A DNA stretch of 64,000 bases from Bacteroidota bacterium. Lineage in GTDB: Bacteria; Bacteroidota; Bacteroidia; Chitinophagales; Chitinophagaceae. Under the pieces are notes generated by a model. It saw only the letters and a program-made list of their open reading frames with translations, was not told the origin of the DNA and ran no database searches. The translations under genes and the position numbers were made by a program. Of the stretch, positions 27,126-35,949 are shown one piece after another. The stretch covers positions 55,932 to 119,931 of the forward strand of contig JAFDXX010000013.1 of assembly GCA_018267705.1 (NCBI GenBank). Reading direction: 5' to 3'. Each line of letters opens with the position of its first letter. Positions within the stretch are counted from its first letter, which is position 1.

Positions 27126-27920
27126 ATGAAAAAAATATTCTTGTCAGTAGTTGTAACAACTATTGCAGTTGCTACTATTTCTTTTTCTTGTTCAAAAAAT
27201 ACTAGTACACCAAGTAGTTCATCGTCATCATCATCATCATCTTCTTCTTCAACATCGCTGCCTGATATTTACAAAAAAATAAGTTCAACCATTCAAGGAA
27301 GTAATTTGCAGGTTTATGTTGATGGAAATTATGTTGTAATAAAATCAAACGGGTTACCCGATCATAAAAGTCCTTATTATAAAGGCACACAATGGGCATC
27401 TACTATGTATCAAGCTTATAACGGAACCGGTTCTTTTAGTCAAAATCCTAATACTATTGCATCACAGAATTATGTTTTTAAAATTCCTATAACACCATCT
27501 GTTGCATCATCATCGCAACAAACACCCATGGGCCCCATGGGAATAGCTATTAATGGTGTTCCTCTTTTTAATCAATATGCTGCAGGTAGAGTTGCATTAA
27601 CATCAGAAATTTATTCGTTTGATCAATATGGAGGCCATCCTGCACAAGCCGGCGATTATCATTATCATGTTGAGCCTTTATATATTACCTTAAATAAAGG
27701 GAAAGATGCATTACTCGGATTTTTATTAGATGGTTATCCTGTTTATGGTCCGTTAGAAAACGGTAAAACACTTACCAGTTCTGATTTAGATGCTTATCAT
27801 GGACACACAAGTGCAACTGCAGATTATCCAAACGGTATATATCATTATCATATTACAGCAGATGCACCTTATATAAATGGAACAGGTTTTTATGGAAATC
27901 CCGGAACGGTTACTAATTAA
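27126..27920 (+). CDS. YHYH domain lipoprotein with poly-Ser linker
   Basis: This is a probable lipoprotein (264 aa) with Cys22 as the lipid site (ISFSC). A serine-only linker at residues about 30-42 follows. The body is the YHYH domain, named for its repeated motif; here GDYHYHVEPLY and GIYHYHITAD, with an AYHGH element between them. The Tyr/His clusters look suited to a metal site, and domain homologues often accompany SCO and copper-handling genes in Bacteroidota. That role is inferred. The gene is followed by the SCO gene 22 nt later. No catalytic motif was recognised. Confidence 0.82.
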   Translation: MKKIFLSVVVTTIAVATISFSCSKNTSTPSSSSSSSSSSSSSTSLPDIYKKISSTIQGSNLQVYVDGNYVVIKSNGLPDHKSPYYKGTQWASTMYQAYNGTGSFSQNPNTIASQNYVFKIPITPSVASSSQQTPMGPMGIAINGVPLFNQYAAGRVALTSEIYSFDQYGGHPAQAGDYHYHVEPLYITLNKGKDALLGFLLDGYPVYGPLENGKTLTSSDLDAYHGHTSATADYPNGIYHYHITADAPYINGTGFYGNPGTVTN

Positions 27921-27942
27921 ATTCTTTCCATTAATAAAAACA

Positions 27943-28593
27943 ATGAATATGCGTTTGATAGTTTTATTAATTGCATGTTGCGTATTAAGTTGTAATCAAA
28001 ATTCAACGCCCACTAATTCGCAACATCAACTACCTTTTTTTAATAACAGCGATTTTACACCACATTGGTTTAACGAAAATATTGTCGCAGATAGTATTCA
28101 TACAATTAATAATTTTTCTTTTATTAATCAAGAAGGGAAAAAGGTTACGCAAAACGATTTTAATAATAAAATTTATGCAGCTAATTTCTTTTTCACTTCT
28201 TGCCCGGGTATTTGTAAAACACTTACAAAAAATTTATTGTTGGTACAAAATGAATTTATAAAAGATGATGATGTAATGATTTTATCGCACAGTGTTACAC
28301 CCGATATTGATTCGGTTAAAAAATTAAAGTTGTATGCTTCTGATTTTAATATCAATTCAAAAAAATGGTTTTTAGTAACGGGGAATAAAGATTCTATTTA
28401 TTCTATTGCTAGAAAATCTTATTTCGCTGATGAGGATTTAGGAGAAAAAAAATCAACCAACGATTTTTTGCATACTGAAAATATTGTACTAATTGATAAA
28501 CATAAAAGAATACGTGGGGTATATAAAGGAACATCAGTATTACAGATTAAAGATTTGATTAATGATATTAAACAATTAGAAAAAGAAGAATGA
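27943..28593 (+). CDS. SCO1/SenC family lipoprotein (copper chaperone/thiol-disulfide protein)
   Basis: This is a membrane-anchored thioredoxin-fold protein, 216 aa. The start at 27943 is chosen because it opens directly into a lipoprotein signal (MNMRLIVLLIACCVLSC, lipid Cys17); the longer frame from 27877 overlaps the upstream gene. The SCO copper motif CPGIC (Cys87, Cys91) and the distal copper ligand His177 in FLHTENIV are both present, so it could bind Cu and serve cytochrome oxidase assembly or envelope copper handling. Its stop overlaps the next gene start in ATGA. Confidence 0.9.
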   Translation: MNMRLIVLLIACCVLSCNQNSTPTNSQHQLPFFNNSDFTPHWFNENIVADSIHTINNFSFINQEGKKVTQNDFNNKIYAANFFFTSCPGICKTLTKNLLLVQNEFIKDDDVMILSHSVTPDIDSVKKLKLYASDFNINSKKWFLVTGNKDSIYSIARKSYFADEDLGEKKSTNDFLHTENIVLIDKHKRIRGVYKGTSVLQIKDLINDIKQLEKEE

Positions 28594-29213
28594 AATTTTT
28601 TTTAATCATATTAAGTATCGGTTTGTTTTCTTGTCAATTAAACTCTAATAAAACGCAAGAACAGCAACTATTTCATGCTATTGCAATTCCTGATATAATT
28701 GTTAGTGTATTAGATTCTTCGTTACATTTAAAAGAAGGTAAATGGTATTATCATGATTCATTATTTTCAGGTACTATTCAAGAACTATATTCTTTCAACC
28801 AACAAATAAAATCAACACAAACTTTTTTGAAAGGCAAAGAAGAAGGTTGGTTAAAAACATTTTATACTGATGGTGTAAAAGAAATGGAAAGATATTTTCA
28901 TGATGGTGAAAAAGACAGCATTCATACTTCGTGGTGGCATAATGGAAATAAAAAATCGGAAATTCATTTTTTGAAAGGAAACTATAATGGGCTTTATCAA
29001 GAATGGTATGAAAATGGCCAACCGTTTAAATTTATTGTTTATAAAAATGGAAATGATGTAGAAGGAAAAGCATGGCGACCTAATGGAAAACTATACATGA
29101 ATTTTATAAATAAAGATGGAAGAAGATATGGTTTGTTAAATGCTCAAATGTGTTTTTCATTAAAGAATGAAAATGGAGAATATAGTAACCCAAAAAATGA
29201 TTCAATTAAATAA
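28590..29213 (+). CDS. MORN/YwqK-like repeat lipoprotein
   Basis: This is a 207-residue lipoprotein (lipobox IGLFSC) with tandem YwqK/MORN-like repeats, each with a W.NG or Y.NG core: EGWLKTFYTDGVKEMERYF, SWWHNGNKKSEIHFLKG, QEWYENGQPFKFIVYKNG and KAWRPNGKLYMNFINKDG. These beta-hairpin repeats bind partners or membranes; the specific role is unknown. Translationally coupled to the SCO gene (ATGA overlap), it is the last gene of the ECF run and precedes a terminator. Confidence 0.75.
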   Translation: MKFFLIILSIGLFSCQLNSNKTQEQQLFHAIAIPDIIVSVLDSSLHLKEGKWYYHDSLFSGTIQELYSFNQQIKSTQTFLKGKEEGWLKTFYTDGVKEMERYFHDGEKDSIHTSWWHNGNKKSEIHFLKGNYNGLYQEWYENGQPFKFIVYKNGNDVEGKAWRPNGKLYMNFINKDGRRYGLLNAQMCFSLKNENGEYSNPKNDSIK

Positions 29214-29234
29214 AATACATGAGTTCTTGATAAT

Positions 29235-29268
29235 AATAAAGGCTGCTCTATATAGAACAGCCTTTATT
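29235..29268 (+). terminator. Intrinsic terminator at the end of the ECF-SCO run
   Basis: An AATAAAGGCTG stem pairs with CAGCCTTTATT around a TCTATATAGA-type inner stem and is T-rich afterwards. It also faces the typA 3' end on the other strand. Confidence 0.8.
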
Positions 29269-29291
29269 GTAATCAACGTGTAATTTTTATT

Positions 29292-31103
29292 TTAAGCAAC
29301 TTCTGCTTTCATGCTTTTAGCTGCTTTATTTCTTTCATTTTCATCTAAAATTACTTTACGCATACGAATGTTTTTAGGTGTTACTTCAATACATTCATCT
29401 TGCTGAATATATTCCATACATTCTTCTAAAGTCATTTGAATTTTTGGTGTAATGCGTACGCTATCATCACTACCGCTTGCACGATGATTGGTTAATTTTT
29501 TTGCTTCAACTGCATTTACATTTAAATCTCCGGGTTTAATATTTTCTGCAATAATTTGTCCAACATAAACATCTTCTCCTGGTTCAATAAAAAAGCTTCC
29601 TCTGTCTTGTAATTTATCAATTGAGTAAGCAGTTGTTGTGCCTGCAAATTTGTTTACTAAAACGCCATTGTTTCTTCCCGGAATATTTCCTTTCCATGGT
29701 TTATATTCACTAAAGCGATGTGCCATAACAGCTTCGCCTGCTGTATTGGTAAGCATTTGAGAACGTAAACCTATTAAGCCTCTTGAAGGAATATCAAATT
29801 CTAAATGCTGCATTTCTCCTTTGCTTTCCATTACCAGCATTTCCCCTTTTTTTTGTGTAACAAGGTCTATTACTTTACCGCTAAATTCTTGCGGAACATC
29901 AACTACTAAATTTTCGTAAGGTTCATTCTTTTTACCATCAATATATTTAATTAATACCTGCGGATTACCCACCGTTAATTCATAACCTTCTCTTCTCATT
30001 GTTTCTACCAATACACCTAAATGAAGAATACCACGGCCATATACTAAAAAGCTATCTGCACTATCTGTATCTTCTACTTTTAATGCTAAGTTTTTTTCAG
30101 TTTCTTTCATTAGTCTATCACGTAAATGGCGAGAGGTAACAAATTTTCCGTCTTTACCAAAAAAGGGTGAGTTGTTAATGCTGAACATCATACTCATGGT
30201 TGGTTCATCTACACTAATAACCGGTAAAGCTTCAGGATTTTCGGCATCTGCAATAGTATCACCAATACCAAAATCTTCTAAGCCAACTACGGCACAAAGA
30301 TCTCCGCTTAATACTTCTGCAACTTTGCGTTTACCCATTCCTTCAAACACATATAATTCTTTTACTTTACTTTTTTTAATGGTTCCATCGGCTTGTACTA
30401 AAGCAATATTTTGATTTTCTTTAATAGAGCCACGTGTTACTTTGCCAATAGCAATTCTTCCTAAGAAAGAAGAATAATCTAATGAAGTAATTTGTAACTG
30501 CAATGTACCCTCGCTAACTTTTGGTTCGGGAACATATTGTAAAATACCATCCATTAGTGGTGTAATATCTTCGCATGGTTCATTTTTGCTGTTAAACCAA
30601 CCATTTTTACCACTACCATAAAATGTAGGAAAATCAAGCTGCTCTTCAGTTGCATCTAAATTAAAAAATAGTTCAAATACAGCATCGTGTACTTCATCGG
30701 GTCTGCAATTGGGTTTATCAACTTTATTAATAACTACAATTGGTTTTAAATTTAATTGTAATGCTTTTTGTAATACAAAGCGTGTTTGTGGCATGGGGCC
30801 TTCAAAAGCATCAACTAATAAAATAACACCATCGGCCATTTTTAATACACGTTCTACTTCTCCTCCAAAATCACTGTGGCCCGGTGTATCAATTACATTA
30901 ATTTTAATTCCGTTATATGTTACTGCTGCGTTTTTAGAAAAGATGGTAATACCTCTTTCTTTTTCTAAATCATTACTATCCATAATCAACTCACCGGTTT
31001 GTTGATTATCACGAAAAACTTTTGTAGCATGCAAAATTCTATCAACCAAAGTTGTTTTACCATGGTCAACGTGAGCTATAATTGCTATATTTCTTATTTT
31101 CAT
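29292..31103 (-). CDS. typA: Ribosome-associated GTPase TypA/BipA
   Basis: This is a translational GTPase of the EF-G/LepA superfamily that acts on ribosomes under stress and low temperature. The start at 31103 is chosen because MKIRNIAIIAHVDHGKTT opens on the family's N-terminus; the longer frame adds 26 unrelated residues. Motifs seen: P loop AHVDHGKTT, switch I RGITIF, DTPGH and NKVDKP. The C-terminal EF-G-like and BipA-specific domains follow (GLIGLRSQMLTNTAGEAV). It has its own promoter at 31168-31175. Confidence 0.96.
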   Translation of the reverse strand: MKIRNIAIIAHVDHGKTTLVDRILHATKVFRDNQQTGELIMDSNDLEKERGITIFSKNAAVTYNGIKINVIDTPGHSDFGGEVERVLKMADGVILLVDAFEGPMPQTRFVLQKALQLNLKPIVVINKVDKPNCRPDEVHDAVFELFFNLDATEEQLDFPTFYGSGKNGWFNSKNEPCEDITPLMDGILQYVPEPKVSEGTLQLQITSLDYSSFLGRIAIGKVTRGSIKENQNIALVQADGTIKKSKVKELYVFEGMGKRKVAEVLSGDLCAVVGLEDFGIGDTIADAENPEALPVISVDEPTMSMMFSINNSPFFGKDGKFVTSRHLRDRLMKETEKNLALKVEDTDSADSFLVYGRGILHLGVLVETMRREGYELTVGNPQVLIKYIDGKKNEPYENLVVDVPQEFSGKVIDLVTQKKGEMLVMESKGEMQHLEFDIPSRGLIGLRSQMLTNTAGEAVMAHRFSEYKPWKGNIPGRNNGVLVNKFAGTTTAYSIDKLQDRGSFFIEPGEDVYVGQIIAENIKPGDLNVNAVEAKKLTNHRASGSDDSVRITPKIQMTLEECMEYIQQDECIEVTPKNIRMRKVILDENERNKAAKSMKAEVA

Positions 31104-31167
31104 AAACGTTGATATTAAGTAGTTATAAGTGTAGAAAATATTTATACCTATAACTGCTAAAGGGCTG

Positions 31168-31175
31168 CAAATGTA
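31168..31175 (-). promoter_or_regulatory. -7 box of typA
   Basis: The minus strand reads TACATTTG, a full consensus match; a TTTA-like -33 lies 17 nt upstream. The leader is 64 nt. Confidence 0.55.
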
Positions 31176-31205
31176 GGGCATTACAGTGGCTTTAAAGCAT
31201 TTAAC

Positions 31206-31233
31206 TTGTAACTTAATATTTTAACTACATTTG
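31206..31233 (+). promoter_or_regulatory. Upstream promoter directed to tnaA
   Basis: TTG at 31206-31208, a 17-nt spacer and TACATTTG at 31226-31233. It would give a long leader of about 190 nt before tnaA. Confidence 0.5.
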
Positions 31234-31431
31234 TTTACCGATTGATTTGTATATGACCAATATTTTTAAGAATATTATTAAAAGCCCCACTTAATAGAAG
31301 TAAGTATTGAAGTACAAGTTACGAAATATTAGTAGCATAAATTTCCCATTTCACATTTAATTAAACCACTATTTTATTTGCACAACTGCATATTTGCAGG
31401 TTTGCAAATTCATTCTATTACTTATTTAATA

Positions 31432-32805
31432 ATGAAAACAATTATTGAACCATTTAAAATAAAATCGGTTGAACCTATTTATTTCACTACAAAAGAAGAG
31501 CGTACTCTTATTTTAAAAGAAGCTTTTTACAACCCGTTTTTAATAAAAGCACATAATGTAATTATTGATTTATTAACCGATAGCGGTACTAGTGCCATGA
31601 GTAGTGAGCAATGGGCAGGTATTATGCGAGGTGATGAAAGCTATGCAGGAAGTGATAGTTTTTTTAGGTTTGAAGAAACAGTACGCTCTATTACTAACAT
31701 GAAGTATATTATTCCAACACACCAAGGAAGAGCTTCAGAAAAAATATTATTCAGCATATTGGGCAGTAAAGGAAAATATTTTATTAGTAATACTTTATTT
31801 GATACAACACGTGCCAACATTGAATTTTCTGGTGCCGAAGGAATTGATTTGTTATGTGATGAAGGGAAACAACCATCATTAATTGCACCATTTAAAGGAA
31901 ATATAAATACAGCAACATTAAAAAAAGTTATTGAAGAAAAAGGAGCCGAAAATATTCCATTGGTAATCATTACCATTACCAATAATTCAGGAGGTGGGCA
32001 ACCCGTAAGCATGCAAAATATTAAAGAAACAAAAGCCATTTGTACACAGTATAATATTCCTTTATTTATTGATGCTTGCCGGTTTAGCGAGAATTGTTAT
32101 TTTATAAAACAAAGAGAAAAAGGCTATGAGAATAAAAGCATTCAAGCAATTGCGAATGAATTATTTTCTTATGCCGATGGTTGCACCATGAGTGCCAAAA
32201 AAGATGCATTTGCCAATATTGGCGGATTTTTAGCGATGAATAATGAAGCCTTAGCACAACAATGCAGAAATTTATTAATTATTACAGAAGGGTTTCCAAC
32301 ATACGGAGGTCTTGCCGGACGCGATTTAGAGGCTATTGCTATTGGCTTAAAAGAAATAATGGATGAAAACTATTTAAAATATCGAATTAGAAGTATAGAA
32401 TACATTGGCGAAAAATTAGATACAGCCGGTGTACCTTATATTAAACCGGCAGGCGGCCACGCTATTTATTTAGATGCTAAAAATTTTTTACCACATATTC
32501 CTGCAGAACAATATCCCGGACAAGCATTGTGTTGCGAGTTGTTTATTGAAGGCGGTGTACGCGGCGTAGAAATAGGAACCGTAATGTTTGGAAAATATGA
32601 TACCAACGGAAAAACAATTCCCGCTCCAATGGAATTAGTTAGGTTAGCAATACCCAGAAGAGTGTACACACAAAGTCATATAGATTATGTTGCCGAAGTA
32701 ATTATTGAAGTATTTAAAAAACGAGAACAAATTAAAGGCTTACAAATAACTTTTGAAACACCATTACTACGCCACTTTACTGCACAGTTTAAACAATTAA
32801 ACTAA
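31432..32805 (+). CDS. tnaA: Tryptophanase (L-tryptophan indole-lyase)
   Basis: This PLP enzyme splits tryptophan into indole, pyruvate and ammonia. The start at 31432 matches the family N-terminus; the longer frame adds 18 residues. The PLP lysine is Lys257 in MSAKKDAF. Specificity points to tryptophanase and not tyrosine phenol-lyase: Asp124 in LFDTT (E. coli TnaA has FFDTT, TPL has FTTT), VEIG where TPL has an Arg-bearing MERG, and a C-terminal LRHFTA with His (TPL has Phe). Length 457 aa is normal. No tryptophan permease or tnaC-like leader is visible beside it. Confidence 0.92.
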   Translation: MKTIIEPFKIKSVEPIYFTTKEERTLILKEAFYNPFLIKAHNVIIDLLTDSGTSAMSSEQWAGIMRGDESYAGSDSFFRFEETVRSITNMKYIIPTHQGRASEKILFSILGSKGKYFISNTLFDTTRANIEFSGAEGIDLLCDEGKQPSLIAPFKGNINTATLKKVIEEKGAENIPLVIITITNNSGGGQPVSMQNIKETKAICTQYNIPLFIDACRFSENCYFIKQREKGYENKSIQAIANELFSYADGCTMSAKKDAFANIGGFLAMNNEALAQQCRNLLIITEGFPTYGGLAGRDLEAIAIGLKEIMDENYLKYRIRSIEYIGEKLDTAGVPYIKPAGGHAIYLDAKNFLPHIPAEQYPGQALCCELFIEGGVRGVEIGTVMFGKYDTNGKTIPAPMELVRLAIPRRVYTQSHIDYVAEVIIEVFKKREQIKGLQITFETPLLRHFTAQFKQLN

Positions 32806-32866
32806 TATTACTTGTTTAAATAATTAAAGAAAAAATGTTGCCAACACTTCACATACAAATAAAAAT

Positions 32867-32874
32867 TACATTTG
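32867..32874 (+). promoter_or_regulatory. -7 box of the FGE-sulfatase-fold gene
   Basis: TACATTTG, a full consensus match, ends 16 nt before the ATG at 32891. No good -33 element is at standard spacing. Confidence 0.5.
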
Positions 32875-32890
32875 GTAAAACAATACTGTA

Positions 32891-33790
32891 ATGAGAATTT
32901 TTCTTGTAGTCGTCACAACATTTTTTCTTTTTGCATTTATGCGAAACAAAGAAACGGTAAATACAAAAATTACTGTTCCTCCTGGCACTTCATTTATTAA
33001 AGAAGGTTTGTATATGGATAATTATGAAGTAAGCAACATAGCATGGCAAGAATTTGTTGCGTGGGTACAAAAGTACGATGAAGATACTGCTAAATACAAA
33101 CAACTTCAACCCGATGTAACGGTTTGGTATGCTTTAAAAGTTGATGCAGAACGCTATGTTAATTCTTATTTTTCTTCCAACACATTTGCAAGTTATCCGG
33201 TAGTTGGCATTAGCTACGAGCAAGCAAAAGCATTTTGCCAATGGAGAACCGAAAGGGTAAATGAAATGTTACAAAAAACACCGGGTTCTACTTTTAAACG
33301 GATTGAATACAGATTACCAACCGAAAGTGAATGGGAGTTTGCAGCAGCAGGAAAATTAGATACAACAAAATATCCATATGGGTCTGAACAAACCTTGCAA
33401 AAATTAAAAAATAAAGATGTTGTACGAATGTTTAATTGCGTATATCCTGAAAAAGATTCGTTAAACGATTTCCAAAGCAATATAATGCCCGTAAATTTTA
33501 GCAAACCCAACCAATACGGCATGTATAATATGATTGGAAATGTTGCAGAAATGGTTTCTGAAAAAGGCTTAGCCAAAGGTGGCTTTTATGATTTACCTTT
33601 AGAATATTGTAAAATAAAAGAACAATCAGCATACAAATTTCCCAACAGATATTTAGGGTTTAGATGTGTTTGTACTATTGATAATAATTTTTCAAACAAA
33701 CAACAAAAAGAAACATCAAAAAAAGAAAAATCAGAACAATCAAAAAAAGATAAAAAGAAAAAAACTGTAGGATTTGAACAAGAACAATAA
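32891..33790 (+). CDS. FGE-sulfatase (SUMF1) domain protein
   Basis: This 299-residue secreted protein has an N-terminal hydrophobic segment and an FGE-sulfatase domain. Family signatures are VPPGTSFIKEGLYMDNYEVSN, VVGISYEQAKAFCQWR, RLPTESEWEFAAAGKLD, YGMYNMIGNVAEMV and NRYLGFRC. The domain occurs in gliding/type 9 secretion lipoproteins (GldJ, GldK) and in unrelated regulators as well as in the true formylglycine enzyme; this short protein lacks other Gld sequence. A lysine/glutamate-rich tail (residues about 270-299, KKEKSEQSKKDKKKKT) ends it. Function is unknown. It lies 12 nt before the hydrolase gene and is probably cotranscribed. Confidence 0.8.
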   Translation: MRIFLVVVTTFFLFAFMRNKETVNTKITVPPGTSFIKEGLYMDNYEVSNIAWQEFVAWVQKYDEDTAKYKQLQPDVTVWYALKVDAERYVNSYFSSNTFASYPVVGISYEQAKAFCQWRTERVNEMLQKTPGSTFKRIEYRLPTESEWEFAAAGKLDTTKYPYGSEQTLQKLKNKDVVRMFNCVYPEKDSLNDFQSNIMPVNFSKPNQYGMYNMIGNVAEMVSEKGLAKGGFYDLPLEYCKIKEQSAYKFPNRYLGFRCVCTIDNNFSNKQQKETSKKEKSEQSKKDKKKKTVGFEQEQ

Positions 33791-33802
33791 TAAAAACAAT
33801 TT

Positions 33803-34798
33803 ATGCGTTGGTTTAAAAAAATAGTTGCAATCATCTCCATTTTACTGATTATTTATTTGTTGGGACCCAAACCATCAACACCTGTTTATAATATTAATTT
33901 ACCATCCATTCCAGAAAATAGTGCTGCATTACTCAACTATATTCAAACAAACGAATCGGCACATAAAATAAAACCAGATAATGAAGCCAGAATTATTTGG
34001 AACAACGATTCATTAAAAGAAAAAACAGAATACGCCATTGTTTATTTACATGGTTTTTCTGCTTCGCAGGAAGAAGGAAATCCCGTACATAAAAACATCG
34101 CAAAACAATTTGGCTGCAACCTTTACCTATATAGGCTTTCACAACATGGTATAGATACAACAGACGAACTACAAAACTTAACGGCAGATAATTATTGGGA
34201 AAGTGCAAAAACAGCTTATACCATTGGCAAACAATTGGGTGATAAAGTTATTTTAATGGGCACTTCAACCGGAGCAAGTTTAGCATTGCAATTGGCAGCA
34301 ACATATCCCGATATTGCCGGCTTAATTTTAATAAGCCCCAATATAGAAATTAACGATCCCAATGCATGGGTACTAAATAACCATTGGGGTTTACAAATTG
34401 CAAGAATGGTTTTAAAATCAAAATATAGAGACATAACAAATAAACCTAATGACTATAAAAAATATTGGAATACACATTATAGATTAGAGAGTGCAGTAGC
34501 CTTAGAAGAGTTGTTAGAAACAACTATGAACAAAACCACCTTTGCTAAAGTAACGCAACCAACATTGACGTTGTACTATTATAAAGATGCACAACACCAA
34601 GATAATGTTGTAAAGGTAGGTGCTATAGAAAAAATGTTTAATGAGTTAGCAACACCTGCAAACGAAAAAAGATTAATAGCTGTACCCAATGCAGAAAATC
34701 ATGTACTCTGCTCTCCCATTCAATCAAAAGATATTATAACTCCACAAAAAGAAATTGCTGCGTTTTTAAAAGAAGTAATTAAACTTCCGGTTCAGTAA
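33803..34798 (+). CDS. Alpha/beta-fold hydrolase
   Basis: This is a 331-residue alpha/beta hydrolase anchored by an N-terminal helix (about 6-21, IVAIISILLIIYLLGP). Motifs: oxyanion turn VYLHGFSASQEE, nucleophile elbow GTSTGASLALQLAA, and catalytic His in PNAENHVL near the end. The substrate is unknown; lipids or esters are plausible. It follows the FGE-fold gene by 12 nt and precedes a FabH-like gene. Confidence 0.85.
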   Translation: MRWFKKIVAIISILLIIYLLGPKPSTPVYNINLPSIPENSAALLNYIQTNESAHKIKPDNEARIIWNNDSLKEKTEYAIVYLHGFSASQEEGNPVHKNIAKQFGCNLYLYRLSQHGIDTTDELQNLTADNYWESAKTAYTIGKQLGDKVILMGTSTGASLALQLAATYPDIAGLILISPNIEINDPNAWVLNNHWGLQIARMVLKSKYRDITNKPNDYKKYWNTHYRLESAVALEELLETTMNKTTFAKVTQPTLTLYYYKDAQHQDNVVKVGAIEKMFNELATPANEKRLIAVPNAENHVLCSPIQSKDIITPQKEIAAFLKEVIKLPVQ

Positions 34799-34849
34799 AA
34801 CTATCAAAAATAAATTCCCTTACCTTCATTAATTCTAACGAAAAAAACT

Positions 34850-35899
34850 ATGTTTAAAAGTATAATAGCCGGTATTGGCATGTATGTTCCTGAAAACATT
34901 GTTACCAACAATCACTTAACTAAATACATGGATACTAGCGATGAGTGGATACAAGAAAGAACAGGAATTAAAGAACGCCGATATGCCCACCGAACTAATG
35001 AAACCACTACCACAATGGCGGTTGAAGCTTCTAAAATTGCTATTGAAAGAGCAGGAATAACAGCACAGGATATAGATTTTATTGTGTTTGCAACACTATC
35101 ACCCGATTATTATTTTCCGGGCTGTGGTGTATTATTGCAACGTGCCATGAAGATGAAAGAAATTGGAGCATTAGATGTTCGTAACCAATGCAGCGGTTTT
35201 GTATATGCCTTAAGTGTAGCAGATCAATTTATTAAAACCGGTATGTATAAAAATATATTGGTAGTAGGAGCTGAAAAACATTCTTTTGGATTAGATTTTT
35301 CTACACGAGGTAGAAACGTAAGTGTAATTTTTGGAGATGGAGCAGGTGCCGTAGTATTACAACCAACAGAAGATAATAACAGAGGTATTTTAAGCACACA
35401 TTTACACAGCGATGGCGAAAGTGCAGAAATATTAGCCATGTACAATCCGGGTACACATGCAAACCATTGGGCAAATAAAAACTACGCAAGTTTTAACGAT
35501 GGTGAAATTGCAGATATGTTTATGAGCCATGCTATGATTGATAATGCACAAAACTTTCCTTATATGGATGGTCCGAGTGTGTTTAAAAAAGCAATTGTAA
35601 AATTTCCTGAAGTAATACTAGAAGCGTTAAAGAAAAATAACTATACACCTGAAAATATTTCTATGCTTATTCCACATCAGGCAAATTTGCGTATTGCACA
35701 ATTTGTTCAACAAAAGTTAGGCTTGAAAGATGAACAAGTATATAACAATATTCAATATTATGGAAACACAACTGCAGCAAGCGTTCCTATTGCATTATGC
35801 GAAGCATGGGAGAAAGGGAAAATTAAACAAGGAGATTTAGTTTGTTTAGCAGCATTTGGTAGCGGATTTACTTGGGCAAGTGCATTGTTAAAGTGGTAA
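34850..35899 (+). CDS. 3-oxoacyl-ACP synthase III family protein
   Basis: This is a FabH-type ketoacyl synthase, 349 aa. The catalytic triad Cys114-His276-Asn306 is complete (RNQCSGF, IPHQANLRI, GNTTAASVP). Bacteroidota often have several FabH-like copies, and some serve secondary or membrane-lipid pathways; whether this is the main initiator of fatty acid synthesis cannot be decided here. The gene is followed 50 nt later by a lipid kinase, which supports a lipid role. Confidence 0.88.
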   Translation: MFKSIIAGIGMYVPENIVTNNHLTKYMDTSDEWIQERTGIKERRYAHRTNETTTTMAVEASKIAIERAGITAQDIDFIVFATLSPDYYFPGCGVLLQRAMKMKEIGALDVRNQCSGFVYALSVADQFIKTGMYKNILVVGAEKHSFGLDFSTRGRNVSVIFGDGAGAVVLQPTEDNNRGILSTHLHSDGESAEILAMYNPGTHANHWANKNYASFNDGEIADMFMSHAMIDNAQNFPYMDGPSVFKKAIVKFPEVILEALKKNNYTPENISMLIPHQANLRIAQFVQQKLGLKDEQVYNNIQYYGNTTAASVPIALCEAWEKGKIKQGDLVCLAAFGSGFTWASALLKW

Positions 35900-35949
35900 A
35901 CTTCAACATAAAAAAGAAATTATTTTAGTAGAAAAAATAGTGAATAGAG

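Larger units (their letters stand above)
31104..31431. other. Intergenic region between divergent typA and tnaA (328 bp)
   Basis: The gap holds the typA promoter, a tnaA upstream promoter (31206-31233) and no RNA gene, ORF or repeat that I can support. A second TTTATTTG-like box lies about 55 nt before the tnaA ATG. Confidence 0.5.

Noticed and set aside
31104..31181. Longer N-terminus of TypA from an upstream ATG
   Set aside because: The added residues are unlike the family and the -7 box for typA overlaps this stretch.
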